64,000 nucleotides of DNA. Origin: Sphingorhabdus_B arenilitoris (lineage in GTDB: Bacteria; Pseudomonadota; Alphaproteobacteria; Sphingomonadales; Sphingomonadaceae). How positions within the stretch are numbered: position 1 is the stretch's first letter; the number at the start of each line of letters is the position of its first letter. A program made the position numbers and the translations under genes. Below, piece by piece: positions 17,665-26,045 of this stretch. The stretch spans positions 34,878-98,877 of the forward strand of contig NZ_JBHSDH010000006.1 in NCBI RefSeq assembly GCF_042651485.1, read 5' to 3'. Under the pieces are notes generated by a model, which worked only from the letters and a program-made list of their open reading frames with translations, was not told where the DNA came from and did no database searches.

Positions 17665-18957
17665 TTAGCTCAGGCTGGCCAATGCCTGATCCAAGTCGGC
17701 GATAATATCGTCAATATGCTCTATCCCGATGGACAGGCGCACGACATCGGGGCCCGCACCTGCGGCAGCCGCTTCGCTCTCATCCAATTGACGGTGTGTT
17801 GTTGAGCTGGGATGGATGATGAGCGAGCGTGTGTCGCCGATATTGGCCAAGTGGCTGAACATATTGACGGCGCTAACCAATTTTACGCCAGCGTCATATC
17901 CACCTTTCAGGCCGAATGTGAACACGCTGCCTGCGCGGCCGCCAAGATACTTTTTTGCAAGGTTATGATACGGATTATCGCTCAACCCGGCATAGGAAAC
18001 CCATGATACCGCTGGATGCGCTTCCAGCCATTGCGCGACTTTCAGGGCATTTTCGCAATGCCGGTCCATCCGCAGCATCAATGTTTCCATGCCGGTCAAT
18101 ATCTGAAACGCATTAAACGGCGCCATCGCGGGGCCAAGGTCACGCATACCCAGCGTGCGGCAGGCCAGAATGAAGGCGAGATTGCCAAAGGCTTCAGTGA
18201 AAACCTTGCCATGATACGATGCGTTCGGGGTGCTGAGCGCCGGAAATTTATCACTCGCGGCCCAATCGAAATTGCCCGCATCAACAATCAGACCGCCGAT
18301 GGAATTGCCATGTCCGCCCAAAAATTTGGTGGCGGAATAAACGACAATGTCCGCGCCATGTTCGATCGGACGGCACAGCGCCGGGGTCGCCATCGTATTG
18401 TCAACGATCAACGGGATACCGGCCTCATGTGCGACATCGGCGATGCCTGCAATATCCTGCACCACGCCGCCTGGATTGGCGAGGCTTTCGATAAAGACAG
18501 CGCGGGTTTGCGGCGTAATTGCAGCGGCCAGTGCCTCCAAATCATTGGCATCGACAAAGGTTGAGTCCCAAGCCATTTTTTTGAAGCTATGACCAATTTG
18601 GTTGAGCGAGCCGCCATATAGCTTTTTCGCTGCGACAATATGGCACCCCGGTTCCATGATGGTATGAAAGGCGAGGAATTGTGCCGCATGGCCCGATGCT
18701 GTAGCCAATGCCGCAACGCCGCCATCCATCGCCGCAATCTTGCCCTCCAATGCGCCGTTGGTCGGGTTCATCAATCGCGTGTAGATGTTGCCAAAGGCGT
18801 CGAGATTGAACAGATCGGCGGCGTGGGCAGCATCATCAAATACATAAGATGCGGTCTGATAGATTGGGGTTATCCGTGCATTGGTTGCAGGGTCGACCTG
18901 CGTTCCTGCATGGATCGCCATTGTTTCCGGTTTATGTTCTGCGTTTTGCCCGCTCAT
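17665..18957 (-). CDS. metY: O-acetylhomoserine sulfhydrylase MetY
   Basis: 430 residues, a Cys/Met-metabolism PLP enzyme. It starts with ETMAIHAGTQVDPATNARITPIYQTASYVF, of which HAGTQVDPATNARITPIY is typical of MetY rather than MetB/MetC, and holds the PLP lysine at residue 211 in SATKFLGGHGN. It joins O-acetylhomoserine with sulfide to make homocysteine for methionine. AGGAG lies a few bases before the ATG. A possible structured RNA leader is upstream. Confidence 0.93.
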   Translation of the reverse strand: MSGQNAEHKPETMAIHAGTQVDPATNARITPIYQTASYVFDDAAHAADLFNLDAFGNIYTRLMNPTNGALEGKIAAMDGGVAALATASGHAAQFLAFHTIMEPGCHIVAAKKLYGGSLNQIGHSFKKMAWDSTFVDANDLEALAAAITPQTRAVFIESLANPGGVVQDIAGIADVAHEAGIPLIVDNTMATPALCRPIEHGADIVVYSATKFLGGHGNSIGGLIVDAGNFDWAASDKFPALSTPNASYHGKVFTEAFGNLAFILACRTLGMRDLGPAMAPFNAFQILTGMETLMLRMDRHCENALKVAQWLEAHPAVSWVSYAGLSDNPYHNLAKKYLGGRAGSVFTFGLKGGYDAGVKLVSAVNMFSHLANIGDTRSLIIHPSSTTHRQLDESEAAAAGAGPDVVRLSIGIEHIDDIIADLDQALASLS

Positions 18958-19029
18958 ATTCTTTGCTCCTTTTGCTTGCCCACGGGTGTAACCATCTTGG
19001 CGAGGGGCGCAAAATAGAATTTCTATTTC

Positions 19030-19079
19030 CGGGCGTTAAATTTGGTTTTGCCGCGTGGTTAGACCAAATAGCCTGCCCG
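19030..19079 (-). promoter_or_regulatory. possible structured leader upstream of metY
   Basis: On the minus strand an outer 5-bp stem CGGGC/GCCCG (19075-19079 with 19030-19034) encloses a 7-bp hairpin AUUUGGU/ACCAAAU whose loop is CUAACCACGCGGCAAA. It lies 70 to 120 bases before the metY start, where SAM-sensing RNAs sit in alphaproteobacteria. I could not match it to the SAM-II core, so this is only a structural candidate. Confidence 0.35.
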
Positions 19080-19161
19080 TTATATTGCTGAACCGAAAAT
19101 GAATGGCTTCCCTTACCGCCGATATTATGTCAGCCCTTAGTGACAGACTGAGGAGAAGAAT

Positions 19162-20073
19162 ATGGAAATTGTTGCAAGCGGACTGCGTTTTCCCGAAGGA
19201 CCCGTGGTTATGGCCGATGGCAGCGTCATCCTTACTGAAATCGCTGCAGGCCGGATTACGCGGGTGTCGCCCGGCGGCAGTCAATCGGTCGTGGCAATCA
19301 CTGGCGGCGGGCCCAATGGCCTGGCGATTGGGCCAGATGACAAGCTTTATTGTTGCAACAATGGGGGCTTTAACTGGAATGACGAGGGCGGCTTTTTGAC
19401 GCCGCATGGCATTGCCGATGATTATTCGGGCGGACGGATTGAACGTATCGATATCGAAACTGGCGCTGTCGAGATACTATACAAAAGCGGCGACCATGGC
19501 TGCATCCTGCGCGGGCCAAATGATATTGTATTTGATGAACAGGGCGGCTTCTGGTTCACCGACCATGGCAAGGTCGATTATGCAAACCGCGCACATGACA
19601 TTGTCGGCATATTTTATGGCAAGACCGACGGTAGCCATTTGGAAGAGGTGATTTTTCCTTCGAACAATCCCAATGGCTGCGGGCTGTCACCAGATGGAAA
19701 GACGCTATATGCCGCCGAAACCTATACATGCCGGTTGATGAAATTCAATGTCACTGCACCTGGAAAGGTTGCCCCTGACGCGGGGCCAGGCGGACCCGGC
19801 ATCCCGGTATACCGGCCCGCAGGCTATAAATTTTTCGATAGTTTGGCAGTCGAAGAATGCGGCAATATCTGCGTCGCAACAATCGGAGAATGCGGCATCA
19901 GCGTGATCGCGCCCGATGGCGAGCTTGTAGAATTTGTCGCAACGCCAGATATTTTCACCACCAATATCGCCTTTGGCGGCGATGACATGATGGACGCATA
20001 TATATGCCTGTCTGGCACCGGGCAATTGGCCAAAACACGCTGGAAACGGCCGGGATTGAAGCTGCAATTTTGA
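19162..20073 (+). CDS. SMP-30/gluconolactonase-family protein
   Basis: 303 residues forming a beta-propeller: LRFPEGPVVMADGSV, GGGPNGLAIGPDDKLYCCNNGG, LRGPNDIVFDEQGGFWFTDHG and NPNGCGLSPDGKTLYAAET are the repeated blades with the metal-binding Glu, Asn and Asp positions of the family. Members hydrolyse sugar lactones or related esters; the substrate here cannot be read. There is no signal peptide. A GGAG site precedes the ATG. The VIT gene begins 9 bases after its stop. Confidence 0.85.
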   Translation: MEIVASGLRFPEGPVVMADGSVILTEIAAGRITRVSPGGSQSVVAITGGGPNGLAIGPDDKLYCCNNGGFNWNDEGGFLTPHGIADDYSGGRIERIDIETGAVEILYKSGDHGCILRGPNDIVFDEQGGFWFTDHGKVDYANRAHDIVGIFYGKTDGSHLEEVIFPSNNPNGCGLSPDGKTLYAAETYTCRLMKFNVTAPGKVAPDAGPGGPGIPVYRPAGYKFFDSLAVEECGNICVATIGECGISVIAPDGELVEFVATPDIFTTNIAFGGDDMMDAYICLSGTGQLAKTRWKRPGLKLQF

Positions 20074-20082
20074 GGAACTAAA

Positions 20083-20781
20083 ATGTCGCGATTGCATGAT
20101 GAAGCCCATTTGGTCGATCGGATCGGATGGTTGCGCGCAGCGGTGTTAGGCGCAAATGATGGCATAGTATCTACGGCAAGCCTAATTGTAGGTGTTGCGG
20201 CAGCTTCGGCTTCTCCTTCGGCAATTTTGATAACCGGCATTGCTGGTTTGGTTGCAGGCGCAATGTCGATGGCGGCGGGTGAATATGTGTCGGTTAGCTC
20301 TCAGGCCGACGCCGAGGGCGCGGAGATAATGCGAGAGAAATGGGAGTTGGCAAATGTTCCGCAAGATGAGCGCGAAGAGCTGATTATGATATATCAGAAG
20401 CGCGGACTCGATAGGGAGCTCGCGAAACAGGTGGCGGACAGACTGACTGCGCATGATGCGCTTACTACTCATATGCGCGATGAATTGGGCCTAAGCCCAC
20501 ATTTGGCGGCCAAACCATTGCAGGCGGCGCTGGCCTCTGCTGCATCCTTTGCTGTTGGCGCTGCGCTCCCTCTTGGCATAGTTCCGTTTTTTGGGGGTGC
20601 AAATTTGCCTTGGGCAGTATCGATTACCGCACTGCTTTCCCTTGCGATGCTAGGCTATGCCGGCGCCAAGCTTGGCGGCGCACCTATTCTTAAGTCTGTC
20701 ATACGGGTTTCCCTTTGGGGGGCGACCGCAATGGCGGCTACCGCAGCGATAGGCAGCTTATTCGGAGCTACGATTGCATGA
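20083..20781 (+). CDS. VIT/CCC1-family iron or manganese transporter
   Basis: 232 residues. The family pattern is clear: WLRAAVLGANDGIVSTASLIVG in the first helix, GAMSMAAGEYVSVSSQ in the second, a cytosolic charged middle (residues 80-140) with HMRDELGL, and three C-terminal helices. Proteins of this family move Fe2+ or Mn2+ across membranes, often for detoxification. It is followed by a HAD hydrolase with an ATGA overlap. Confidence 0.88.
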   Translation: MSRLHDEAHLVDRIGWLRAAVLGANDGIVSTASLIVGVAAASASPSAILITGIAGLVAGAMSMAAGEYVSVSSQADAEGAEIMREKWELANVPQDEREELIMIYQKRGLDRELAKQVADRLTAHDALTTHMRDELGLSPHLAAKPLQAALASAASFAVGAALPLGIVPFFGGANLPWAVSITALLSLAMLGYAGAKLGGAPILKSVIRVSLWGATAMAATAAIGSLFGATIA

Positions 20782-21416
20782 ATTTCACCACTGTCATTTT
20801 CGATTTCGGCGGGGTGATTACATCTTCGCCTTTTGAAGCCTTTAACCGGTTGGAGGCCGAAAAGGGGCAGCCGCGTGATAGTGTGCGGCGGATTAACAGC
20901 ACCAATCCAGACGGTAATGCGTGGGCGTTATTTGAGCGTGCCGAAATTAACGCAGAACAATTTGACCTGCTCTTTGCCAACGAGGCCGCGTTGCTGGATA
21001 TTGATTTGCGCGGCGCGGATGTTTTGAAATGCCTTGCTGGTGATGTTCGTCCGGCAATGGTGGATGCGCTCGATAGGTTGAAACAGGATGGCTTCACCTT
21101 GGGCTGTATCACCAATAATGTGCCCGCAGGCAAAGGCGCAGGCATGGCGTTGTCGCAGGAACGAGCCGACGAAATCGCGGATATTATGCAACGCTTTGAC
21201 CATGTGATAGAATCAAGCAAAGTTGGCGTGCGCAAACCCGACCCGCGTATATATCAGATGATGTGCGAAGCCTTGGATGTTGCACCCGCACAGTGCATTT
21301 ATCTCGACGATCTGGGCATCAACTGCAAACCGGCTGCTGCCCTCGGAATGGCCGCGATTAAGGTGACTAGCGGGGAGCAGGCGCTGGCGGATCTATTCGC
21401 GCTGCTCCCCGCATGA
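20778..21416 (+). CDS. HAD-superfamily hydrolase (subfamily IA)
   Basis: 212 residues from the ATG at 20778, which overlaps the VIT stop codon as ATGA. HAD motifs: I, VIFDFGGV; II, CITNN; III, KVGVRKPDP; IV, YLDDLGINCKPA. Motif I has Gly-Gly where the second Asp (acid/base residue) of typical phosphatases would be, as in acyl-CoA-dehydrogenase-linked epoxide hydrolase-like and haloacid-type members. So hydrolase chemistry other than phosphate release is possible. Confidence 0.88.
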   Translation: MNFTTVIFDFGGVITSSPFEAFNRLEAEKGQPRDSVRRINSTNPDGNAWALFERAEINAEQFDLLFANEAALLDIDLRGADVLKCLAGDVRPAMVDALDRLKQDGFTLGCITNNVPAGKGAGMALSQERADEIADIMQRFDHVIESSKVGVRKPDPRIYQMMCEALDVAPAQCIYLDDLGINCKPAAALGMAAIKVTSGEQALADLFALLPA

Positions 21417-21439
21417 ATGCATGGGATCTGGGCCCAATA

Positions 21440-22246
21440 TCAATGCGCCAATAACAAAGGTATTTTTGTTTCATGCATTAAATATCGAGTGACGCCGCCA
21501 AATATTGTCTCACGCAGGCGGCTGTGGCCAAAGGCACCCATGACCAGATAGTCGGCATTCCAATCAGATGCCATATCGAATAAAGTCTCCTCGATGCTGC
21601 CTTTGGTAAAGGCGGTTTCGATCTCATTGTTTATGCCATGACGCGACAGATAGAGCGAAGCTTCGGTGATCGGAAATTCGCTTTCCTTCTCTTCAATTTC
21701 AGCAATGCGGACATCATTGGCAATGGATAATAGCGGGACCGCAGCTTTTAACGCAGCAGCAGCTTCCGCGCCGCCATCATATGCCACCATCGCCCGGTCA
21801 AATTGCATCGATTGGACGCCAGCCGGAACCGCTAGCACGGGGGTCGCCGTCCCGAATACCACCTCACCGACCAACGAGCGGTAGGAATTTTGCCCCGACT
21901 TACCAGTCTCACCTAGCGACATGATGACCAAGTCGCATAAACGAGCGGCATCGCTAATCACGGCGGCCGGTTGTCCGATAAATTCAAGCCAATTCCAACT
22001 CACGCCTTCTTTGGCCAACTTGGCTTCGGCTTTCGTCCTCATTTCGGCCATGCTGCTGTCGCTTGCGGCCATTGCTTCGGCAATCAGATGCGCTCCGCCA
22101 AACATATCAATACCCATCACTGACTGATAAGGCTGCGCTTGGACAAAGGTAAGATGTGCGTCAAAGCGATGGGCGAAATCCAGCGCAACCTGCAGCCGGC
22201 TCTCCATCTGATCATCTATTCCTGCGTTTACGAGAATATTTTTCAT
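21440..22246 (-). CDS. tandem universal stress protein (UspA family)
   Basis: 268 residues from the ATG at 22246 with AGGCAG upstream; an open extension before it is unlikely to be translated. Two Usp domains follow each other: the first begins MKNILVNAGIDDQ, the second FDRAMVAYDGGAEAAAALKAA and ends in ADYLVMGAFGHSRLRETIFGGVTRYL, containing the ATP-binding G-2X-G-9X-G(S/T)-like motif. Such proteins help survival under stress. It converges with the HAD gene. Confidence 0.9.
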   Translation of the reverse strand: MKNILVNAGIDDQMESRLQVALDFAHRFDAHLTFVQAQPYQSVMGIDMFGGAHLIAEAMAASDSSMAEMRTKAEAKLAKEGVSWNWLEFIGQPAAVISDAARLCDLVIMSLGETGKSGQNSYRSLVGEVVFGTATPVLAVPAGVQSMQFDRAMVAYDGGAEAAAALKAAVPLLSIANDVRIAEIEEKESEFPITEASLYLSRHGINNEIETAFTKGSIEETLFDMASDWNADYLVMGAFGHSRLRETIFGGVTRYLMHETKIPLLLAH

Positions 22247-22464
22247 AATTATCTGCCTTTCACCGCCGATATCGGACAAGCTTTGGGGGAGTTGCGTCCT
22301 TTTGCGCGGTGGAATCAATATGATCTGCTGCGCGGCGAATGTCTTTGATATGAGTCAAATCGCGAAAATTTAGCTTTATCGGCTTGGCGCAATTGCGGCG
22401 GCGCTCATAGGAGGTTATTGCGGATTGAACTTAACGGCTCATTTGGTACAAAAGGGGCACCTTC

Positions 22465-23187
22465 ATGAAGAAACTCTATCCCGATGCAACGGCCGCGCTG
22501 GATGGCTTGTTGCGCAATGATATGCTGATCGCCAGCGGCGGTTTTGGTTTATGCGGCCTGCCCGAACGATTGCTGGATGCTATTCGCGATAGCGGCGTGA
22601 CCGGCCTAACCTTTGCCTCCAACAATGCCGGTATCGACAATGAAGGCATTGGCAAATTGCTGCGCACCAAGCAGGTGAAAAAAATGATCTCCAGCTATGT
22701 CGGGGAGAATAAGGAATTTGAGCGCCAATATCTGGCAGGCGAATTGGAAGTCGAATTTTGCCCGCAAGGCACACTTGCCGAGCGGATGCGCGCAGGGGGA
22801 GCAGGCATTCCCGGCTTTTACACCAAAACCGGTGTTGGGACGCAAGTGGCCGAGGGCAAAGAGCATAAGAGCTTTACCACCCCGAACGGACCCGAAGAAT
22901 ATATATTGGAACGGGGTATCTTTGCCGACCTTGCCATTGTGAAAGCATGGAAAGCGGATGAGAGCGGCAATTTGATGTTCCGCAAAACCGCCCGCAATTT
23001 TAACCTGCCTGCCGCCACTTGTGGCAAGGTCTGCGTTGTAGAGGTGGAGGAAGTTGTGCCAGTGGGCAGCCTAGACCCTGATTGCATACACTTACCGGGC
23101 GTCTATGTGCAGCGCATGATTGTCGGCGCGCCTTACGACAAAAAGATTGAATTTCGCACTATTCGCGAAAGGGAGGCGGCGGCATGA
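22465..23187 (+). CDS. scoA: 3-oxoacid CoA-transferase subunit A
   Basis: 240 residues. Motifs SGGFGLCGLPERLLDAI, FASNNAGIDNEGIG and EFCPQGTLAERMRAGGAGIPGFYT mark the alpha subunit of succinyl-CoA:3-ketoacid CoA-transferase, which activates acetoacetate with CoA from succinyl-CoA for ketone and 3-hydroxybutyrate use. It overlaps subunit B by ATGA. A 3-oxoadipate CoA-transferase role is possible but no aromatic pathway gene is near. Confidence 0.93.
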   Translation: MKKLYPDATAALDGLLRNDMLIASGGFGLCGLPERLLDAIRDSGVTGLTFASNNAGIDNEGIGKLLRTKQVKKMISSYVGENKEFERQYLAGELEVEFCPQGTLAERMRAGGAGIPGFYTKTGVGTQVAEGKEHKSFTTPNGPEEYILERGIFADLAIVKAWKADESGNLMFRKTARNFNLPAATCGKVCVVEVEEVVPVGSLDPDCIHLPGVYVQRMIVGAPYDKKIEFRTIREREAAA

Positions 23188-23819
23188 GCTGGACCCGTGA
23201 CGAGATGGCGGCGCGTGCTGCGAAAGAACTGAAAGACGGCTATTATGTCAATTTGGGCATCGGCATTCCGACGCTGGTCGCCAACCATATTCCGCCAGGG
23301 GTTGAGGTGACGTTGCAAAGCGAGAATGGCATGCTAGGCATTGGCCCGTTTCCTAATGCAGGGGAAGAAGATGCCGACCTTATCAATGCAGGCAAGCAAA
23401 CGATCAGCGAGCTGCCGCAAAGCGCCTATTTCGATAGCGCAGCCAGCTTTGCGATGATACGCGGCGGGCATATCGACCTTACCGTATTGGGTGCAATGGA
23501 AGTGGCGCAAAATGGCGACATCGCCAATTGGATGATCCCCGGTAAGATGATTAAAGGCATGGGCGGTGCGATGGATCTGGTTGCGGGCGTCAAGAAAATC
23601 ATTGTCGTCATGGATCATAATGCCAAGGATGGCAGCCCCAAATTCATTCCCGAATGCACGCTGCCGTTAACGGGAAAGAATGTCGTTGATATGATCATCA
23701 CCGATTTAGCCGTGTTTCAGCGGGCGGATCACAGTTCGCCCTTCAAACTGATCGAACTCGCTCCAGGCGTGAGCGCGGAGGAAGTTGCCGCCAAGACAAC
23801 GGCGGAATATGTCGAATAG
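23184..23819 (+). CDS. scoB: 3-oxoacid CoA-transferase subunit B
   Basis: 211 residues, catalytic subunit. The active-site glutamate is Glu47 in LQSENGMLGIGP; YYVNLGIGIPTLVANHIP and RGGHIDLTVLGAMEV are also family signatures. It pairs with the gene upstream. The last 140 bases of this gene (23673-23812) are duplicated 1.15 kb downstream with 4 differences. Confidence 0.94.
   Translation: MSWTRDEMAARAAKELKDGYYVNLGIGIPTLVANHIPPGVEVTLQSENGMLGIGPFPNAGEEDADLINAGKQTISELPQSAYFDSAASFAMIRGGHIDLTVLGAMEVAQNGDIANWMIPGKMIKGMGGAMDLVAGVKKIIVVMDHNAKDGSPKFIPECTLPLTGKNVVDMIITDLAVFQRADHSSPFKLIELAPGVSAEEVAAKTTAEYVE
23673..23812 (+). repeat. 140-bp direct repeat, copy 1 (within scoB)
   Basis: This stretch matches 24830-24969 at 136 of 140 positions by eye. 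It is the native copy, inside an intact gene. Confidence 0.9.
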
Positions 23820-24165
23820 GAATATTGTCCGCTTCATATGGACGATATGTTTTCTTGTTGGCGCTTCTACCCATGCTCGCGACATATGGGCTGGTGGCTG
23901 GCTGCCTTATGACTATGCACCTTTGGCAGTTAACTTCTTCTGGACGCTGCTTTTGCCCTTGGACTTGCTCGCTGCACTCATACTTTGGGCCAAACCAAAA
24001 TTAGGAGCATCGCTCGGTCTGGCAATCATGATCAGCGACGTTGCGGTAAATAGCTGGATGCAATTCGCTCTGGGCATCTCAATGGGCTACGCGCTGTGGC
24101 TACAGATTGCCTTTCTGCTTTTCATTCTGGCGACCTGTAAAATTGTGATGCAGGAGGGCGCATGA
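23809..24165 (+). CDS. small membrane protein of unknown function
   Basis: 118 residues from the ATG at 23809, which overlaps the scoB end. Four hydrophobic helices can be seen (about residues 8-22, 36-55, 60-78, 85-108), with a WLPYDYAPLAVNFFWT stretch between the first two. No family recognised. It overlaps the next gene by ATGA, so it is part of the same transcript. Confidence 0.65.
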   Translation: MSNRNIVRFIWTICFLVGASTHARDIWAGGWLPYDYAPLAVNFFWTLLLPLDLLAALILWAKPKLGASLGLAIMISDVAVNSWMQFALGISMGYALWLQIAFLLFILATCKIVMQEGA

Positions 24166-24626
24166 TGTATAAAGTCGAAACCAGTCCCGGTACCCCATGG
24201 CTTGTCGCTGCGGCATGGATGTCGGTTGCGGCGGCGCTGGCACATCTTGCCTGCATAATTGGCGGGCCGGACTGGTTCCGTTTCATGGGTGCACCGGAGC
24301 CGCTGATCCGCGCCTATGAGAATGGCAATGACCGGCTTGTCTATATAACCATATTCATTGGCGCGATACTTGCGGGATGGGGGCTATGGGCTTTTTCGGC
24401 TGCGGGGTGGATTATCCGGTTGCCGCTTTTGAATACCGCACTTTTCCTGATAGCGGCGGTGCTGTTGATCCGCGCGGCGATGATATTTTTTCCGGGCTTT
24501 TGGGATCCGCAGCATTCAGGTTCATTCCGTATCTGGACCTCCGGCATCTGTCTTGCCATGGGGCTGTGCTTTGCCATCGGCCTTTGGCGGGGATGGCCAT
24601 CATTGGGCAAAAGAAAGCAGCCTTGA
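24162..24626 (+). CDS. membrane protein of unknown function
   Basis: 154 residues with four hydrophobic segments (around 14-34, 60-82, 88-108, 126-146). The loop after the first helix holds GPDWFRFMGAPEPL, a pattern also seen in small membrane proteins of unknown role. It is translationally coupled to the preceding gene (ATGA overlap) and followed at once by a broken serine hydrolase gene. Confidence 0.7.
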   Translation: MMYKVETSPGTPWLVAAAWMSVAAALAHLACIIGGPDWFRFMGAPEPLIRAYENGNDRLVYITIFIGAILAGWGLWAFSAAGWIIRLPLLNTALFLIAAVLLIRAAMIFFPGFWDPQHSGSFRIWTSGICLAMGLCFAIGLWRGWPSLGKRKQP

Positions 24627-24976
24627 AAATTTCAGCTTTCGTCAAAATCTTTATGGCGGCCGCCCTGTTAGGGGTTGCCGCTTGGTATGCATCCGCGATA
24701 TTGCTTGACGGGAAAGATGGCGTTGCCGGTAGCCCTTCAGAATGGCATGGCCGCGCCGATTATCGGCGGCTGGACCAGCAGCTGACCGCGATGATGCGGC
24801 GGCCCGAAACGTTAGGGCTGGCGGTGGCTGGAAAGAATGTCGTTGATATGATCATCACCGATTTAGCTGTGTTTCAGCGGGCGGATCACAGTTCGCCTTT
24901 CAAACTGATCGGACTCGCTCCAGGCGTGAGCGCGGAGGAAGTTGCCTCCAAGACAACGGCGGAATATGTTGGTTGA
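24593..24976 (+). pseudogene. truncated serine hydrolase fused to a copy of the scoB 3' end
   Basis: The first ~75 residues (signal-anchor AAALLGVAAWYASAILL, then DYRRLDQQLTAMMRRPETLGLAVA) look like the beginning of a beta-lactamase-type serine hydrolase. From 24830 the frame switches to a near-copy of the end of scoB (GKNVVDMIITDLAVFQRADH) and stops after EYVG. The SxxK catalytic part is missing. The start could be the ATG at 24593 or a TTG at 24623 right after the previous stop. It is most likely a remnant of a recombination event. Confidence 0.75.
24830..24969 (+). repeat. 140-bp direct repeat, copy 2 (in the broken hydrolase)
   Basis: Near-identical copy of the scoB 3' end, in the same reading frame. 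Two of four differences are silent third-base changes, the other two change Glu to Gly and Ala to Ser. Confidence 0.9.
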
Positions 24977-25252
24977 TGGGAATCACCGCCGCACGCAAAT
25001 GGCGCGAACCGGTGTCTTATAGGGCAACTGCTAAGCTGATCGGTTGTAATATTACGTTTTTTGGGATTGCTATAGGATAATTAACTATAGGCTAATGCCC
25101 TACCGCGCTTATCCTGCCTTTCCCCAAACAGACCTGATGATATTGTAAAGATGCGAGGTTTCAAGAGAGTTTGACAGATCACGAATAGACGACCGCGTTT
25201 ATCGTTTATCAGGACCAAAAGTGGAACCCGCTAATCAAGCTGGAGGATACTT
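24977..25252. promoter_or_regulatory. upstream region of the rhodopsin gene with a 12-bp direct repeat
   Basis: No gene is present. CTATAGGATAAT (25070-25081) and CTATAGGCTAAT (25085-25096) repeat with one mismatch at a 15-base spacing. A TTGACA lies at 25171-25176 without a well-placed -10 box. The rhodopsin ribosome site GGAGG is at about 25242. The stretch probably carries the promoter, but I cannot place it. Confidence 0.35.
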
Positions 25253-26020
25253 ATGGATATCATTACTGGGGCGCAGTATTCGCTCGTTTACAATGCTTTT
25301 TCTTTTACTTTTGCAACCATGGCCGCGACTACGATATTTTTGTGGTTGGGCCGATCTCAAGTCGGGCCAGCCTATAAAACAGCGCTGACTATTTCAGGTT
25401 TGGTTTGCGCTATCGCTGCCTACCATTATTACCGAATATTTGAAAGCTGGCAGGACGCGTATGAATTGAAAGATGGCGTTCTGGTCGTGACCGGCATCGC
25501 GTTTAACGATGCCTATCGATATGTCGATTGGTTGCTGACCGTGCCATTATTGCTCATCGAGCTGATTTTGGTCATGCGTTTGACGCAGGCGGAAACAACA
25601 TCGAAATGCCTGCGGCTCGGTTTTGCGGCTGCATTGATGATCATATTGGGTTACCCAGGCGAAATTGCGTCGGACAACACAACCCGCGCTATTTGGGGTA
25701 CGTTGTCGTCCATTCCGTTCCTCTATATCGTATGGGAATTGTTTAAAGGATTGGGCGAGTCAATCGAGCGTCAGCCCGAAAGCGTTCGGAAACTGGTCAA
25801 GGATGCACGGCTGATCACCTTTGGCTCTTGGGGTTTCTATCCCATCGTATACATGATCCCATACACCAATTTGGGCGGCGGTTCCGTTGAAACAGCCGTT
25901 CAAATTGGGTATACTATAGCCGATTTGATCGCCAAGGCAGGCGTTGGCGTGTTGATTTATGTCATTGCAGTTCGGAAGAGCGCGATCGAATATCCAGACA
26001 TTGATCACCAACGGGCATAA
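25253..26020 (+). CDS. xanthorhodopsin-type light-driven proton pump
   Basis: 255 residues, seven helices, retinal Schiff-base lysine Lys228 (ADLIAKAG). Helix C reads YRYVDWLLTVPLLLIE: Asp92 acceptor, Thr96, Glu103 donor, the D-T-E set of outward proton pumps. His58 lies 34 residues before Asp92, the spacing of xanthorhodopsin (His62/Asp96), not of proteorhodopsin (22). Leu100 at the spectral tuning position predicts green absorption. Helix E has Trp148-Gly149, which I align with the Gly that opens the carotenoid-binding slot in xanthorhodopsin. GGAGG precedes the ATG; blh follows in the same operon. Confidence 0.93.
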   Translation: MDIITGAQYSLVYNAFSFTFATMAATTIFLWLGRSQVGPAYKTALTISGLVCAIAAYHYYRIFESWQDAYELKDGVLVVTGIAFNDAYRYVDWLLTVPLLLIELILVMRLTQAETTSKCLRLGFAAALMIILGYPGEIASDNTTRAIWGTLSSIPFLYIVWELFKGLGESIERQPESVRKLVKDARLITFGSWGFYPIVYMIPYTNLGGGSVETAVQIGYTIADLIAKAGVGVLIYVIAVRKSAIEYPDIDHQRA

Positions 26021-26045
26021 CGCTTGAATGGAAAGCTTTAAGACC

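Noticed and set aside
18958..19100. A firm SAM-II riboswitch call before metY
   Set aside because: The conserved SAM-II core nucleotides could not be matched by eye; kept only as a low-confidence leader structure.
24377..24592. Upstream reading of the chimeric frame
   Set aside because: It runs out of frame inside the preceding membrane protein gene and has no protein-like character.
25253..26020. Sodium or chloride pump type for the rhodopsin
   Set aside because: Helix C has D-T-E rather than N-D-Q or N-T-Q.
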